DNA of 64,000 nucleotides from Burkholderiaceae bacterium. GTDB taxonomy: Bacteria > Pseudomonadota > Gammaproteobacteria > Burkholderiales > Burkholderiaceae_D. The stretch is from NCBI GenBank assembly GCA_019232795.1, contig JAFANH010000089.1, forward strand, positions 1 through 64,000, in the 5' to 3' direction. The notes under the pieces were generated by a model. The model was given only the letters and a program-made list of their open reading frames with translations, was not told the DNA's origin and searched no databases. Below, one piece after another: positions 1 through 9,074 of the stretch. Both the position numbers and the translations under genes were made by a program. Within the stretch, counting starts at the first letter, position 1; every line of letters starts with the position of its first letter.

Positions 1-61
1 GAATTTCGTCGGATTGGATGGCGTGTTGGCGTTATTCACTTGAATACGAGGAGATCGACGT

Positions 62-751
62 ATGGCGGATAAAAAGCTGGCGCGCACCTTCATTGCAGCG
101 GCCATACTGGCACTCGGCGCCCCCGTCACGCATGCCGAAGAACGCGAATGGCTTCCGTACAAGAAATTTGTCGACATGCTCAGCCTCGACAAATTCTATG
201 CCGTCGATGCCAAACAGCGCGATCACTTGCGGGCGCTGACGCGCCTGCAGCCGGAAAACACAGCGATCAAACCCGAAGACATCGTACTGACCGTGGTGCA
301 TGCCGGCAATCGCGACAGATTATCCATCAGCCACGATGGATACCTGGAGTTGGCGCCGAATCCGGCATGGATCAGGGAAGACGCCGTTATTTACACCAAT
401 ATGCCGAAAGGCGAAAAGGCAAAAATCTCGATGACTTTTGCCTCCCGCACGCCGGACACCCTGCAATTGTCCTATGGCGAGCTCGCTACCAGCGTCGGCC
501 AGTGGAACGCCGTCATCAAGGAGCAGGCCGGCGTGATGCGTTTCATGCTGCCGCACTTCAATGCGCTCGACATCCACTTCGCCAAACCGGCGGGGCAGAC
601 GCTGCAAGTCCTGTCGAAGGACGGCGCCAAGACCTATACTGCAGACGCCAAGGGTGAACTCAAACTCAAGATAAGCGACGATCTGATGCGTAGCAATCCG
701 CAAGTGATCTTTTCTGAAAAGCCGGCTTTAATGGAAGTCGATGAAATTTAA
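62..751 (+). CDS. exported protein of unknown function (229 aa)
   Basis: I do not recognise a specific family with confidence. The first 25 residues form a typical Sec signal peptide: lysines and arginine, then a hydrophobic stretch, then an A-x-A type end (THA|EE). The mature part is a soluble, mixed alpha/beta-looking periplasmic domain with no Cys pair, metal motif or membrane segment. A GAGGAG ribosome site sits just before the ATG at 62, which supports this start. The next gene starts 15 bases downstream on the same strand and is also exported, so the two are probably co-transcribed. The function is open. Confidence 0.8.
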   Translation: MADKKLARTFIAAAILALGAPVTHAEEREWLPYKKFVDMLSLDKFYAVDAKQRDHLRALTRLQPENTAIKPEDIVLTVVHAGNRDRLSISHDGYLELAPNPAWIREDAVIYTNMPKGEKAKISMTFASRTPDTLQLSYGELATSVGQWNAVIKEQAGVMRFMLPHFNALDIHFAKPAGQTLQVLSKDGAKTYTADAKGELKLKISDDLMRSNPQVIFSEKPALMEVDEI

Positions 752-766
752 GCGAAAGGACGCAAG

Positions 767-1228
767 ATGAAGAAACATATTTCCCTGTGCCTTGCCCTGC
801 TGTGCGCGCTAGCGACAGTACACGCATCGGCCGCGCAGGATGCGGCTGCGGCCAGTGATGAAAAGGCCGTCGCCGCCGCCGTCGAAGAATTGCGCGTCGC
901 CATGACAGCGCCGATCAATCGCGCCGCGCTGGAAAAACTCGTCGACGACAAATTAAGCTACGGCCACTCGGGCGGACATGTGCAGGACAAGCAGGAATTC
1001 ATCGAGCAGCTCGCGTCGGGAAAATCGACTTTCGTCAACATTGCACTGACCGAACAAAGCATTACCGTCGAAGACGACGTCGCCATCGTGCGCCATATAT
1101 TGACCGCTGCCACCAACGACTCGGGCAAGCCGGGCAACGTCGCGCTCAAGATTTTGCTGGTGTGGAAGAAGCATGACGGCCATTGGCGCTTGCTGGCGCG
1201 CCAGGCGGTGCATTTCAACTCCCCTTGA
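767..1228 (+). CDS. exported NTF2-like (DUF4440/SnoaL-type) protein
   Basis: This 153-residue protein has an N-terminal signal peptide (about residues 1-22, ending ASA|AQ) followed by one cone-shaped NTF2-like domain. The family pattern is visible: an early helix (AVAAAVEELRVAM), a D-x-L-x-Y-x-H-S-x-G segment, and a C-terminal strand pair with W-x-L-x-x-R-Q-A. NTF2-like proteins are small ligand-binding or catalytic folds, and no specific reaction can be inferred here. An AAAGGA site precedes the start. It is the second gene of a likely two-gene unit with the exported protein at 62-751. Confidence 0.8.
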   Translation: MKKHISLCLALLCALATVHASAAQDAAAASDEKAVAAAVEELRVAMTAPINRAALEKLVDDKLSYGHSGGHVQDKQEFIEQLASGKSTFVNIALTEQSITVEDDVAIVRHILTAATNDSGKPGNVALKILLVWKKHDGHWRLLARQAVHFNSP

Positions 1229-1262
1229 TTATTTCACCGGAGCCGTGACAGTCCACTAGCCT

Positions 1263-1496
1263 TCAGCGATGTCCAATAGCCAAGACAAGTGCCGCAAAAG
1301 AAAAAAGCAAAACAAAACTGCCAACCATTCCCATGTGCAGCAATTCGATTTTTCTTTGCGCCCGCATGAATTCTTCGCGCGTCGGATAGGTTCTCAGCAT
1401 AGTCTGCTCGCCCGCCAACGGTTTGAAGGTGTATTTCTTTTCGGCCTCGCTGACGCCCTCGCGCCGGTGCATAGCCATCATCCCACTGTGCTTCAT
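1263..1496 (-). CDS. small single-pass membrane protein (77 aa)
   Basis: This short protein is charged for about 50 residues and ends in one clear transmembrane helix (MGMVGSFVLLFSFAALVLAIG). The N-terminal part would lie in the cytoplasm, with only HR after the helix. The tail-anchor-like layout and good composition argue that it is real rather than a chance frame. A longer frame overlapping it on the same strand (1234-1542) has low-quality composition. I do not recognise the family. The start at 1496 is a choice among few options. Confidence 0.5.
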   Translation of the reverse strand: MKHSGMMAMHRREGVSEAEKKYTFKPLAGEQTMLRTYPTREEFMRAQRKIELLHMGMVGSFVLLFSFAALVLAIGHR

Positions 1497-1720
1497 ATCG
1501 AAAAATAACCAAAATTCCTGTATCGATCCCGCTTCGCGCCAAAATGCCGATTGCGCGCCGTCATCGTTATTTTCCAGGAATTAACATTTCTCAATTGCAA
1601 AAGCCGAGCAGCTTTTTCACCTCTTATTGCGGGATTGAATCGCCGACATCATCGACAAACACTGTTGTCACCGCTGATGTCCCAAAGATTTCGTTGCCGA
1701 TTCAGGCTACGCTGATACCG

Positions 1721-2455
1721 ATGAGCAAAATCCGCCCTCTCCTGCAGCTGCTGATCGCGATACTACCGTGCCTATCTGCGGCCGCAGTCACACTCGATGA
1801 GGTCAATGCCGGAGCGCTGCGGCTTTACCAAGCCCGTCTGGCGGAATCCGAGCAAAGACAGGAACTGGACGGCGATCAGAAATTTTTGCGCCGCGTTCAA
1901 GGTATCGCCGGAAAATTGATTGCCCAAGCCGAGCACGAACGCGGTGCCGAAGCCGCGATTGTCTGGGAAATTCACACGAGCGGCGCCCCCGATGAAAGCG
2001 CCTCCTGCATGGCAGGCGGGAAGCTGCTGATCGGGCAAGCCTACGTCGAGCAATTGGAATTGAACGATGCCGAACTGGCGATGTTGATCGCCCACGAAAT
2101 GGAGCACGCGCTGCTGCAGCACAATCTGAAGGAGATGCGCGAAGCCCTGCGCCTGGAACCGGAACGCCTGCAACGTCCTTTTTCAGAGCTGGAATACGCC
2201 GTCGATCACGACAATACCTTGATGAACAAGCTCGACGCATTCAATGCCGCGCAGGAGCTGGAGGCGGACCATGACGGTTTTCTGCTGGCCTGGCGCGCCG
2301 GCTGGCCGGCTGCGGGCCTGGCCAACTATTACAAGAAGGCGGCGCATGCGGACACTATGGCCAACTTCGACCGGCGCGAACATCCCGCGTCGGCACGCCG
2401 CTGGCAAGCGATACAAACGCTGTCCAAGCAAATCGGGAATCAGGGCTCGAGGTAA
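1721..2455 (+). CDS. exported M48-family zinc metalloprotease
   Basis: A 244-residue secreted peptidase related to the catalytic domain of Ste24/HtpX/LoiP-type proteases. The zinc motif is HEMEH (H125, E126, H129), and the third ligand is probably E181 in the ELEAD segment; both are standard for M48. The frame is open from 1544, but the ATG at 1721 begins a proper signal peptide (MSKIRPLLQLLIAILPCLSAAA), whereas the upstream 59 codons look non-coding, so 1721 is chosen. There are no TPR repeats after the protease domain, unlike BepA. It probably acts in periplasmic protein quality control; its substrate is unknown. Confidence 0.85.
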   Translation: MSKIRPLLQLLIAILPCLSAAAVTLDEVNAGALRLYQARLAESEQRQELDGDQKFLRRVQGIAGKLIAQAEHERGAEAAIVWEIHTSGAPDESASCMAGGKLLIGQAYVEQLELNDAELAMLIAHEMEHALLQHNLKEMREALRLEPERLQRPFSELEYAVDHDNTLMNKLDAFNAAQELEADHDGFLLAWRAGWPAAGLANYYKKAAHADTMANFDRREHPASARRWQAIQTLSKQIGNQGSR

Positions 2456-2466
2456 TCCGGGGTGGG

Positions 2467-2817
2467 CTAATTTTTTTGCGCGGTCATCGTCTTTTCTGCA
2501 CCGTAGGTTTTGACCAGGTAGTCCACCATCGCCGGAACATCTTCGTCGGGGAATTGCGCGCCGAACGGCTTTTTCATTTTCTTTACCGTGGCTTCCCAGT
2601 AGCCGCGCGGCGAACTGCCCGGCTGCATTTGCGGGTAATGGGCCGAGTGGCAGAACAGGCAGTTTTTTAACACCAGCTGGTAGCCGGGCAAGTCGCTCGG
2701 CCGGTAGGCTGCCGTTTCGGGCGGCAAGTTGATGTCGAGCGCCGATGCCAGCGGCACGGCGCACGACGCTACGACGAAGGCGGCGCCCAGCCGCAGGAAA
2801 TCAAAGCACCGTAACAT
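2467..2817 (-). CDS. sorB: sulfite dehydrogenase cytochrome c subunit (SorB-like)
   Basis: A 116-residue periplasmic monohaem cytochrome c with a signal peptide over about residues 1-26 and the haem-binding motif CLFCH (C53, C56, H57). The start overlaps the end of the molybdenum subunit gene by 17 bases, which indicates translational coupling. In SorAB enzymes the small cytochrome accepts the electrons released when SorA oxidises sulfite to sulfate and passes them to the respiratory chain. The assignment rests on this pairing and on size; the cytochrome alone would be unspecific. Confidence 0.8.
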   Translation of the reverse strand: MLRCFDFLRLGAAFVVASCAVPLASALDINLPPETAAYRPSDLPGYQLVLKNCLFCHSAHYPQMQPGSSPRGYWEATVKKMKKPFGAQFPDEDVPAMVDYLVKTYGAEKTMTAQKN

Positions 2818-4099
2818 GAGTCGTCTCCACCACGTTGCGCATATAGCCGGCCGGATTCCACAACGCCGTCAGCGGCTGGCTCTGGCCGATGCGATTGACC
2901 GCCCTCACCTTCAGCGCCAGGCTGCCCTTGCGGTTGGGCTTGAACGGCAACGTCCATTCGCGGAAGGAATAGCGTCCCAAATCCTTGCCCAGGCGCGCTG
3001 CTTGCCAGCTCTGGCCATCATCGGTCGATACGGCCACTTCCGTAATGCCGTAGCCGCTATCAAAGGCGATACCGCGCAGCAGCGTCTCGCGGCCCAAGTG
3101 CAATTGGGCACCATCGGTCACGCTGGTGATGAAGGAGCGTACGTTGAAGCGGGTGATCGGGATGGTCCTGGCCGGCGCCTTGCCCGGTTCCGTACAGGCG
3201 CAGGCGTTGTCAGGAACGCGATAAGCCGTGCTCATCCAGAAGCCGTCGAATTTCGTGTTCAAGACCTGGATGTCGGACAGATGTTTGACCCAATAGGTGC
3301 CGTAGTAGCCGGGTACAACCAGGCGCAGCGGATAGCCGTTGAGCATGGGCAGGTCGGCGCCGTTCATAGCCCAGGCGATCATGACTTCGCCATCGAGCGC
3401 ATGGTCGATATCTAGCGCCTTGATGAATACGGGCCCGTTGCCGAGCGGCGGCAGGTCGAGTCCGTTAAACGCAACCTGTACGGCACCGGCCTGCACACCG
3501 GCTTTCTCCAGCACCTTCTTCAGCGGCACACCGGTCCAGCGCGCATTGCCCATGGCGCCGTTCGACAATTGCCCGCCGTTGGCGCGCGGCTCGAAGTGGC
3601 CGCGGCTATTGCCGGAGCACTGGTTGACGGCGACGATCTCGACCGGGTCGGCCAGTTGTTTCAGTTCGGCCAGCGACAGTTCGAGCGGAGTCGTCACCAG
3701 GCCGCCGACTTTCAGGCGATGCTCTTGCGGATCGATAGCCGTGGGAATGCCGGCCCAGTGATAACGCACGAAGAAGGCGTCGTTGGGGGTAATCAAGCCC
3801 TCGTTAAAAACCGAAAACGGCGTCTCGAGCTGCGGCGGTCGGCTGGTGAGAACGATCAGCGGGCGCTTCTGGGGATAGGCCACCAGTTCGCGTTCACCAT
3901 TTTCAAACGGCAGCGTGATCTTGGCGGGTGTGCCGTCCGCTGCATAGGCCGCTGGTCCGAGCAGCGATGCTGCGCCCAATGACGCACCAAGCGCGCCGGC
4001 CTGGCGTAAAAAGGAACGGCGGGATTCAGATGTCACTTCAGATCCCACTTCAGACTCTGCGCCGCTACCGGCAGGATCGATTTTGCTGGATTTGCGCAT
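2801..4099 (-). CDS. sorA: sulfite dehydrogenase molybdopterin subunit (SorA/SoxC family)
   Basis: A 432-residue sulfite-oxidase family protein. It begins with a Tat signal (ESRRSFLRQAGALG, twin arginines 27-28), as expected for a folded molybdoenzyme exported to the periplasm. The molybdenum-coordinating cysteine is C161 in VNQCSGNSRG. The N-terminal two thirds form the Moco domain and the last ~120 residues the Ig-like dimerisation domain (VAVSTDDGQSWQ, WNPAGYM). It oxidises sulfite to sulfate. A cytochrome gene overlapping its 3' end favours a SorAB-type enzyme over SoxCD; no other sox genes are nearby. Confidence 0.87.
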   Translation of the reverse strand: MRKSSKIDPAGSGAESEVGSEVTSESRRSFLRQAGALGASLGAASLLGPAAYAADGTPAKITLPFENGERELVAYPQKRPLIVLTSRPPQLETPFSVFNEGLITPNDAFFVRYHWAGIPTAIDPQEHRLKVGGLVTTPLELSLAELKQLADPVEIVAVNQCSGNSRGHFEPRANGGQLSNGAMGNARWTGVPLKKVLEKAGVQAGAVQVAFNGLDLPPLGNGPVFIKALDIDHALDGEVMIAWAMNGADLPMLNGYPLRLVVPGYYGTYWVKHLSDIQVLNTKFDGFWMSTAYRVPDNACACTEPGKAPARTIPITRFNVRSFITSVTDGAQLHLGRETLLRGIAFDSGYGITEVAVSTDDGQSWQAARLGKDLGRYSFREWTLPFKPNRKGSLALKVRAVNRIGQSQPLTALWNPAGYMRNVVETTHVTVL

Positions 4100-4135
4100 G
4101 GTCGTCGTCCGGTAGGGTCAGATTGTACAGTCAGG

Positions 4136-4723
4136 TCAAGCCTTGGTTTGCGCTTCCGTTTCGGTCTTCAGGCCGGAATTAGCCGCTTCTTCGAAGATTT
4201 CCCAGGGGATTTCGGTCGCTTCGGACTTGGGCAAGTCCTTGTAGTGCACCAAGCCTTCGTTGATGTAATCGTCGGCCCCTTCGATTTTCTTGGCCGTCGC
4301 CGCCGGCGCTGCCGCATTGCCGCCAGCCGTAGCTGCAGGCGCCGCCCCGCCCTTCGACACGGCCTCACGTGTCACCTTGATCGGGAAGCGCCAGAACACC
4401 TTGTCCAGCTCCTTGCCGCAAGTCTTTTGCACGTGGTCGCGCAAAGTCATCTCGATGATGTGCGAGAGGCGGAACTGTTTCATCGGCTCGGATTCCACAA
4501 AAGCCGTGAAACGCTTGCTGTCGCCCAAATTGACGCAGGTGACCGCCACTTCAACCCCGGTCTTGCGGAAGTATTCGACCATCACTTTGGAAACCACGAC
4601 AGTGTCTTTCTTGCCGCGACCCGCCTTGGCCTTGGATGCCGCCACATAAGCCAACATCGCCAGAAATCCGAGCGCCAGCGCGCATAAGCCCCAAAATTCC
4701 AGCATGTCCATTTGTGCAGGCAT
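4136..4723 (-). CDS. membrane-anchored protein of unknown function (195 aa)
   Basis: A single N-terminal transmembrane helix (about residues 8-28, FWGLCALALGFLAMLAYVAA) is followed by a basic stretch and a soluble domain of about 90 residues. An Ala/Pro-rich linker and an acidic C-terminal tail (DDYINEGLVHYKDLP) come last. The soluble part mentions no catalytic motif I know. It lies just upstream of sorAB on the same strand (36 bases), so it may share the transcript, but this alone does not assign it to sulfite oxidation. A second Met at position 6 is an alternative start. Confidence 0.65.
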   Translation of the reverse strand: MPAQMDMLEFWGLCALALGFLAMLAYVAASKAKAGRGKKDTVVVSKVMVEYFRKTGVEVAVTCVNLGDSKRFTAFVESEPMKQFRLSHIIEMTLRDHVQKTCGKELDKVFWRFPIKVTREAVSKGGAAPAATAGGNAAAPAATAKKIEGADDYINEGLVHYKDLPKSEATEIPWEIFEEAANSGLKTETEAQTKA

Positions 4724-4926
4724 TCCGCTTCAACCCTTCGCGCAAGAATAATTGTCAGTCCGGCATCCGATACCATTGCAGTACCGGGTTTTTGCGATTT
4801 TTGCATATCGTACCGGTTTTTGACAACGAAAAGCTGCGCAAGCGCAGGAACACGCCGGCAGTCCCTGTAGCAGGTGTCGTCGCCGATCCGGGCCAGACAG
4901 ATCCGAAAAGGACAGGCATTGCCCTA

Positions 4927-6615
4927 CTAAAACTCTTCCCAGCCTTCTTGCCGGCCCGCAGGCCCCGCCAATTTTGCGACCGGTACTGCGATGGGCGCGG
5001 GCTTGAGCGTGGCAGCCGGTCGCGGCGTCGCGCGCGGGGCCGCGACGGCTGCCTTGGCGTTCGATTCCAGCTTGAATATGCTCACCATCTGCTCCAGCTT
5101 GGCCGATTGTTCCTGCAAGGACTCGGCTGCCGCCGCGGCCTGCTCGACCAGGGCCGAATTCTGCTGGGTGGTATCGTCCATGCTCTTGATCGCCAGGCCC
5201 ATCTGTTCGATGCCAGTGATCTGTTCACGGCTGGCGACGTTGATTTCGGCCATGATGTCGGTGACGTGCCCGATGCTGTCCACGATTTCAGTCATCGTGC
5301 TGCCGGCTTCGCTGACCAATTTGCTGCCGGTCTCGACTTCATGCACAGAATTGTCGATCAATTCCTTGATCTCCTTGGCAGCGCCGGCCGAGCGCTGCGC
5401 CAGGTTGCGCACTTCGGCCGCCACCACGGCAAAGCCCCTGCCCTGTTCGCCGGCGCGCGCGGCTTCCACCGCAGCATTGAGCGCCAGGATATTGGTCTGG
5501 AAGGCGATGCCGTCAATGACGCCGATGATGTCGACGATTTTGCGCGACGATTCGTTGATCGACCCCATGGTCTCCACCACCCGCTCCACCACCGCTCCCC
5601 CCTTGGTAGCAATGGTTGAGGCCGTCTGCGCCTGATGATTGGCCTGTTGGGCGTTCTCGCCGTTTTGCCGGACGGTGTCGGTCAGCACCGCCATTGAGGC
5701 CGTGGTCTGCTCGAGTGAACTGGCTTGCGCTTCGGTGCGGGACGACAAATCCTGCGTGCCGGCGGCAATCTCTCCTGAGGCGGTGGCGATGGTTTCCGTG
5801 CTCAAGCGCACCTGGCCGACAATTTCGGCCAGCTTGTCGCGCATGCTTTTGAGCGCAAACATCAGGCTGCTGGTGTCGCTGTCAGCCAGCGGCACGGCCA
5901 CGCGCAAATCGCCTTCGGCGATGCGGCCGGCTATTTCCACCGCCTCCGCCGGCTCACCGCCAAGTTCGCGCGTGAGGCTGCGGGTAATCAGATAGGAAGC
6001 CAGCAGACCCACCAGGATAGCCGCTCCGCTCAGGCAAGCCACCAGCAGCCGGCCGAACAGGCTGTCGCTCTTGAGCTTGTCGGAGTACATCTTGATCTGT
6101 CGCGCCTGGTAGTCGTCGAGCTTGGCGATGCTGGCCAGGTAAGCCTCGAGCGCCGGCTCCTGGGTATGGAGATAGAGCTGCTTGGCGCCGTCGTCGTCGC
6201 CACTCTTCTTTTTCTCGCCGACCGCATTGCGGGCCGCAAGATAGGTTTTGCGGTGCTCGCCGATATCGGCATACATCCTGCCCTCTTCGGCGCTGATCGG
6301 CATCCCCTCCAATTGCTTCTGGATTACAGAAATGCGCGCAGAAACGTCCTTCATCTTGTCGTTGATCGGGTCGCGCAAGTCGGCGTCGGTCAACACCGCC
6401 ACGGCCGTGCTGCGCGCGCCGTTGGTCATGGTGTTGTTGTGCCACTCGGTGATCAGGCGTTCCTTGACCAACGCCTGGTCGACCAGCATCCCCATCAAAG
6501 CCGCGTCGTTCTGCAGTCCCCAGATCGCAATGATGCCTACCAGGGCAAGCAGGGCGAGAACGCCGGAAAAGCCGAGGGTTAGCCGCGTGCTGACTTTTTT
6601 CCCGGACAGATTCAT
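4927..6615 (-). CDS. methyl-accepting chemotaxis protein with CheR-binding tail
   Basis: A 562-residue transducer of the class common in Burkholderiales. TM1 is at about residues 11-32, followed by a four-helix-bundle periplasmic sensor to about residue 190. TM2 (LLVACLSGAAILVGLLASYLI), a HAMP domain and the long cytoplasmic signalling coiled coil come next. The highly conserved hairpin tip ([30 protein letters not shown]) binds CheA and CheW. After an Ala/Pro linker it ends in GWEEF, an xWxxF-type pentapeptide of the kind that docks the methyltransferase CheR. The ligand cannot be predicted. No other che genes are in the window. Confidence 0.93.
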   Translation of the reverse strand: MNLSGKKVSTRLTLGFSGVLALLALVGIIAIWGLQNDAALMGMLVDQALVKERLITEWHNNTMTNGARSTAVAVLTDADLRDPINDKMKDVSARISVIQKQLEGMPISAEEGRMYADIGEHRKTYLAARNAVGEKKKSGDDDGAKQLYLHTQEPALEAYLASIAKLDDYQARQIKMYSDKLKSDSLFGRLLVACLSGAAILVGLLASYLITRSLTRELGGEPAEAVEIAGRIAEGDLRVAVPLADSDTSSLMFALKSMRDKLAEIVGQVRLSTETIATASGEIAAGTQDLSSRTEAQASSLEQTTASMAVLTDTVRQNGENAQQANHQAQTASTIATKGGAVVERVVETMGSINESSRKIVDIIGVIDGIAFQTNILALNAAVEAARAGEQGRGFAVVAAEVRNLAQRSAGAAKEIKELIDNSVHEVETGSKLVSEAGSTMTEIVDSIGHVTDIMAEINVASREQITGIEQMGLAIKSMDDTTQQNSALVEQAAAAAESLQEQSAKLEQMVSIFKLESNAKAAVAAPRATPRPAATLKPAPIAVPVAKLAGPAGRQEGWEEF

Positions 6616-7101
6616 AGGAAAGTCCCTTTGTTTTGATAAGGCCCGCTATTTCGGGCACGCTCCGGCAGCGCCGGACGCTTTCATTGTGTGCGTAACTGAA
6701 AGGGTGGGCATCCAAGCAAAAGTTTCCGTTGCGCAATTTATTGCATCAAGCACAAAAACATAAAGCTGGAAACATGAATTACATCAAATTGATGCAATAT
6801 TTTCATTATTAACAGGATAGTACCTATTTCCCGCGTAGACCATATGCGCAGAGGACGCCAAGTTGATCGTAACGGTCTTTTCCCCCTCCTCTTGTGCGGC
6901 CTATCCTCGCCCTCCCCGTTTGCACAGCCGGCAGGCAGATCGCATCCCGGTAGCGAAACGTTACATTTGGCTGCAACACGGTTTCCGTGATGACATCACT
7001 TTTTGGTTTAATATAGACGGTTTGCATGATCAACAGGAACGCTTCGCCGCAGCGTCAGGAACGGTTCGTCCGGCGCAAAGGGGCGATGCGAAGGGTTTTC
7101 G
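6616..7101. promoter_or_regulatory. divergent intergenic region with inverted repeat
   Basis: This 486-base gap lies between the chemoreceptor (minus) and the kelch lipoprotein (plus), so it should hold both promoters. Visible structure: a 9-base inverted pair TTGCATCAA (6741-6749) and TTGATGCAA (6789-6797); an internal palindrome ATCAAATTGAT (6783-6793); and two short GC hairpins near 6645-6676 that would lie in the 5' leader of the chemoreceptor. The middle is clearly more AT-rich than the flanks. No convincing gene was found; the frames present have poor composition. Confidence 0.4.
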
Positions 7102-8961
7102 ATGAATAAGATGATTGGGCACAGGATGCACGTAGTACGAAAAATTGCTTCACTCTTGCTGGCTGGCGCAGCGGTGTCGGCACTCTTGTCAGGTTGCCAC
7201 GGCGGCAGCACCAACACCAGCCTCTCGACCGTCACCCCGCCCACGGTCGACTTCACCTACTCCCCGGCTACCAGTCCCACCGGCTTGACGCTGCAGTTCA
7301 CCGGCATCGTCAACAATACCGCTTCCGGAACCACACCGGCCTATAGCTGGACTTTCGGCGACGGCACTACACTCACCACAGCCGTCACCACGCAATCGCC
7401 GTCGCACACTTTTCCTGCGCCCGGCACCTATACCGTCACGTTTACGGCGGCAGCCGGAACTTCGGCTTCGCGCACGCAACAGGTTGCCGTATCCTGCGCC
7501 CCGGGCCAATGCGTAAGCCAGTTCGACTATGAAACCTGGGCTTTGGCGAGCGGCAGTCACTTCGCCAATTCGACCGGCTTTTTCGAAACGCAGCTGACCC
7601 CGTCGCAGACCAACCTGCCGAGCGCGCGTCAGGGCACCGCCAGCTGGAGCGACAATCAAGGCCGCCTGTGGATGTTCGGCGGCGCCGGTTACGATGCGGG
7701 CGGCACCAATGGCGCGCTGAACGATTTGTGGCGCTTCGACCCGTCCAACGGGCAATGGACCTGGGTAGGCGGATCCAACAAGGCCAATGGCCTGGGCGTG
7801 TATGGCAATGCCGGCAAGCAGACTATCGGCACCATCATCGGCGGGCGTGCTTACGCTGCTCACTGGACCGACAAAAACGGCAATCTGTGGCTGTTTGGCG
7901 GCAACGGTTTCGATTCCGCCGGTAACGTGGGCTATTTGGGCGACATGTGGATGATCAGCCCCGTCACCGGTACGCCGACCTGGATGGGCGGATCCAACAC
8001 CGTCAACACCGCCACCTCCGGCATGCCCGGCCCGCGCGCCTATGCCACGGTCTGGACCGATGCACAAGGCAACTTCTGGCTGTTCGGCGGGCAAACCGTC
8101 AATTCGTCCGGCACCAGCGTTCTGTACAACGATTTGTGGACGTTCAACCCAAGCACCTCCCAGTGGACCAACATCAGCGGCTCCACGACCGCCGGCAGCA
8201 CTGCGGGCGTGTACGGCACCATGGGTACGACCGCGGCAACCAACGCACCGGGCGCCCGTCTGGGCGGCGCCGGCTGGACCGACAACAACGGCTTTCTGTG
8301 GCTGTTCGGCGGCAGCGGCTACGATACGGCCGGCGCCGGCGGCATACTCAACGACATGTGGAAGTTCGATCCGTCCGTCAAGCAATGGACTTGGGTCGCC
8401 GGCTCGAATGCCGCCGGCGGCACCAGCGTACAAAACTACGGCGTAATCGGCACCGCCGGCAGCTATCCCAGCGCGCGTGCGGGCGCTGCGGCCTGGACCG
8501 ACACCGCGACCGGCCGCCTGTGGATGTTCGGCGGCGGCGGCTTCGATTCCACGGCCGTCAGCACCACCAGCACCGGCGGCGGCGACCTGAGCGACTTGTG
8601 GAGCTTCAACCCCTCGACCGGGAAATGGGCCTGGATGGGCGGCCCCAGCGTGGCGGGCGCCGCCGGCATTTTCGCCGCGCCGCAGGCCTACTATGCCATG
8701 CCCGGCAGCAGCCAATACAGCGGCTTGACCGGCGCCAACTACAGCCAGATCAGCACGCCGGGTGCGCGCATGTGGGGCACCGTCTGGTGGGTGCAGCCGG
8801 CAACCACTGTCTACAGCAACTGGGCCATCAACTCGAGCGGCTCTTGCAGTGCGAGCTGCGGCACCATGTGGCTGTTCGGCGGCAGCGGCGTCGATCAGCA
8901 GCTGACCAACGGTTCCCTGAACGACCTCTGGACCATAGGCGTGAACATTGCTGCGCCCTGA
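7102..8961 (+). CDS. lipoprotein with PKD domain and kelch-type beta-propeller
   Basis: A 619-residue surface or periplasmic lipoprotein. The signal peptide ends in an LSGC-type lipobox (ALLSGC, near residue 32). Residues ~50-130 form a PKD domain (YSWTFGDGTT, SHTFPAPGTYTVTFTA). From ~165 on there are about six kelch repeats, each with the signature LWxFGGxG-(Y/F)D...LNDLWxFxPSxxxWTWxxGSN, enough for a closed propeller. Such proteins usually serve binding or adhesion. The gene stands alone and is closed by a strong terminator 21 bases downstream. Starts at Met4 or Met9 are also possible. Confidence 0.85.
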   Translation: MNKMIGHRMHVVRKIASLLLAGAAVSALLSGCHGGSTNTSLSTVTPPTVDFTYSPATSPTGLTLQFTGIVNNTASGTTPAYSWTFGDGTTLTTAVTTQSPSHTFPAPGTYTVTFTAAAGTSASRTQQVAVSCAPGQCVSQFDYETWALASGSHFANSTGFFETQLTPSQTNLPSARQGTASWSDNQGRLWMFGGAGYDAGGTNGALNDLWRFDPSNGQWTWVGGSNKANGLGVYGNAGKQTIGTIIGGRAYAAHWTDKNGNLWLFGGNGFDSAGNVGYLGDMWMISPVTGTPTWMGGSNTVNTATSGMPGPRAYATVWTDAQGNFWLFGGQTVNSSGTSVLYNDLWTFNPSTSQWTNISGSTTAGSTAGVYGTMGTTAATNAPGARLGGAGWTDNNGFLWLFGGSGYDTAGAGGILNDMWKFDPSVKQWTWVAGSNAAGGTSVQNYGVIGTAGSYPSARAGAAAWTDTATGRLWMFGGGGFDSTAVSTTSTGGGDLSDLWSFNPSTGKWAWMGGPSVAGAAGIFAAPQAYYAMPGSSQYSGLTGANYSQISTPGARMWGTVWWVQPATTVYSNWAINSSGSCSASCGTMWLFGGSGVDQQLTNGSLNDLWTIGVNIAAP

Positions 8962-8981
8962 TGTAGGGCTAAGCTCCAAGC

Positions 8982-9014
8982 AAAACGGCCGATCTCTGAT
9001 CGGCCGTTTTTGTT
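8982..9014 (+). terminator. Rho-independent terminator of the kelch lipoprotein gene
   Basis: A perfect 13-base stem (8982-8994 with 8998-9010, core ACGGCCGATC/GATCGGCCGT) with a TCT loop, A residues before and a T run after. It lies 21 bases past the stop at 8961. The A/T symmetry means it could also act on transcripts from the minus strand. Confidence 0.9.
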
Positions 9015-9074
9015 TGCGGAGACGAAAAACGCGGCAGCCAGGAGCAAGCAGCGCCGGACTGGGCGCTAGCTCAG

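Noticed and set aside
4781-4822. Direct repeat GTACCGGGTTTTTG / GTACCGGTTTTTG between two minus-strand genes
   Set aside because: Short, imperfect and without a plausible role at this position; could be chance in a T-rich stretch.
7640-8940. Periodic repeated DNA that at first looks like a tandem array
   Set aside because: The period corresponds to kelch repeats in a coding frame; there are no short identical repeats with unique spacers, so it is not CRISPR.
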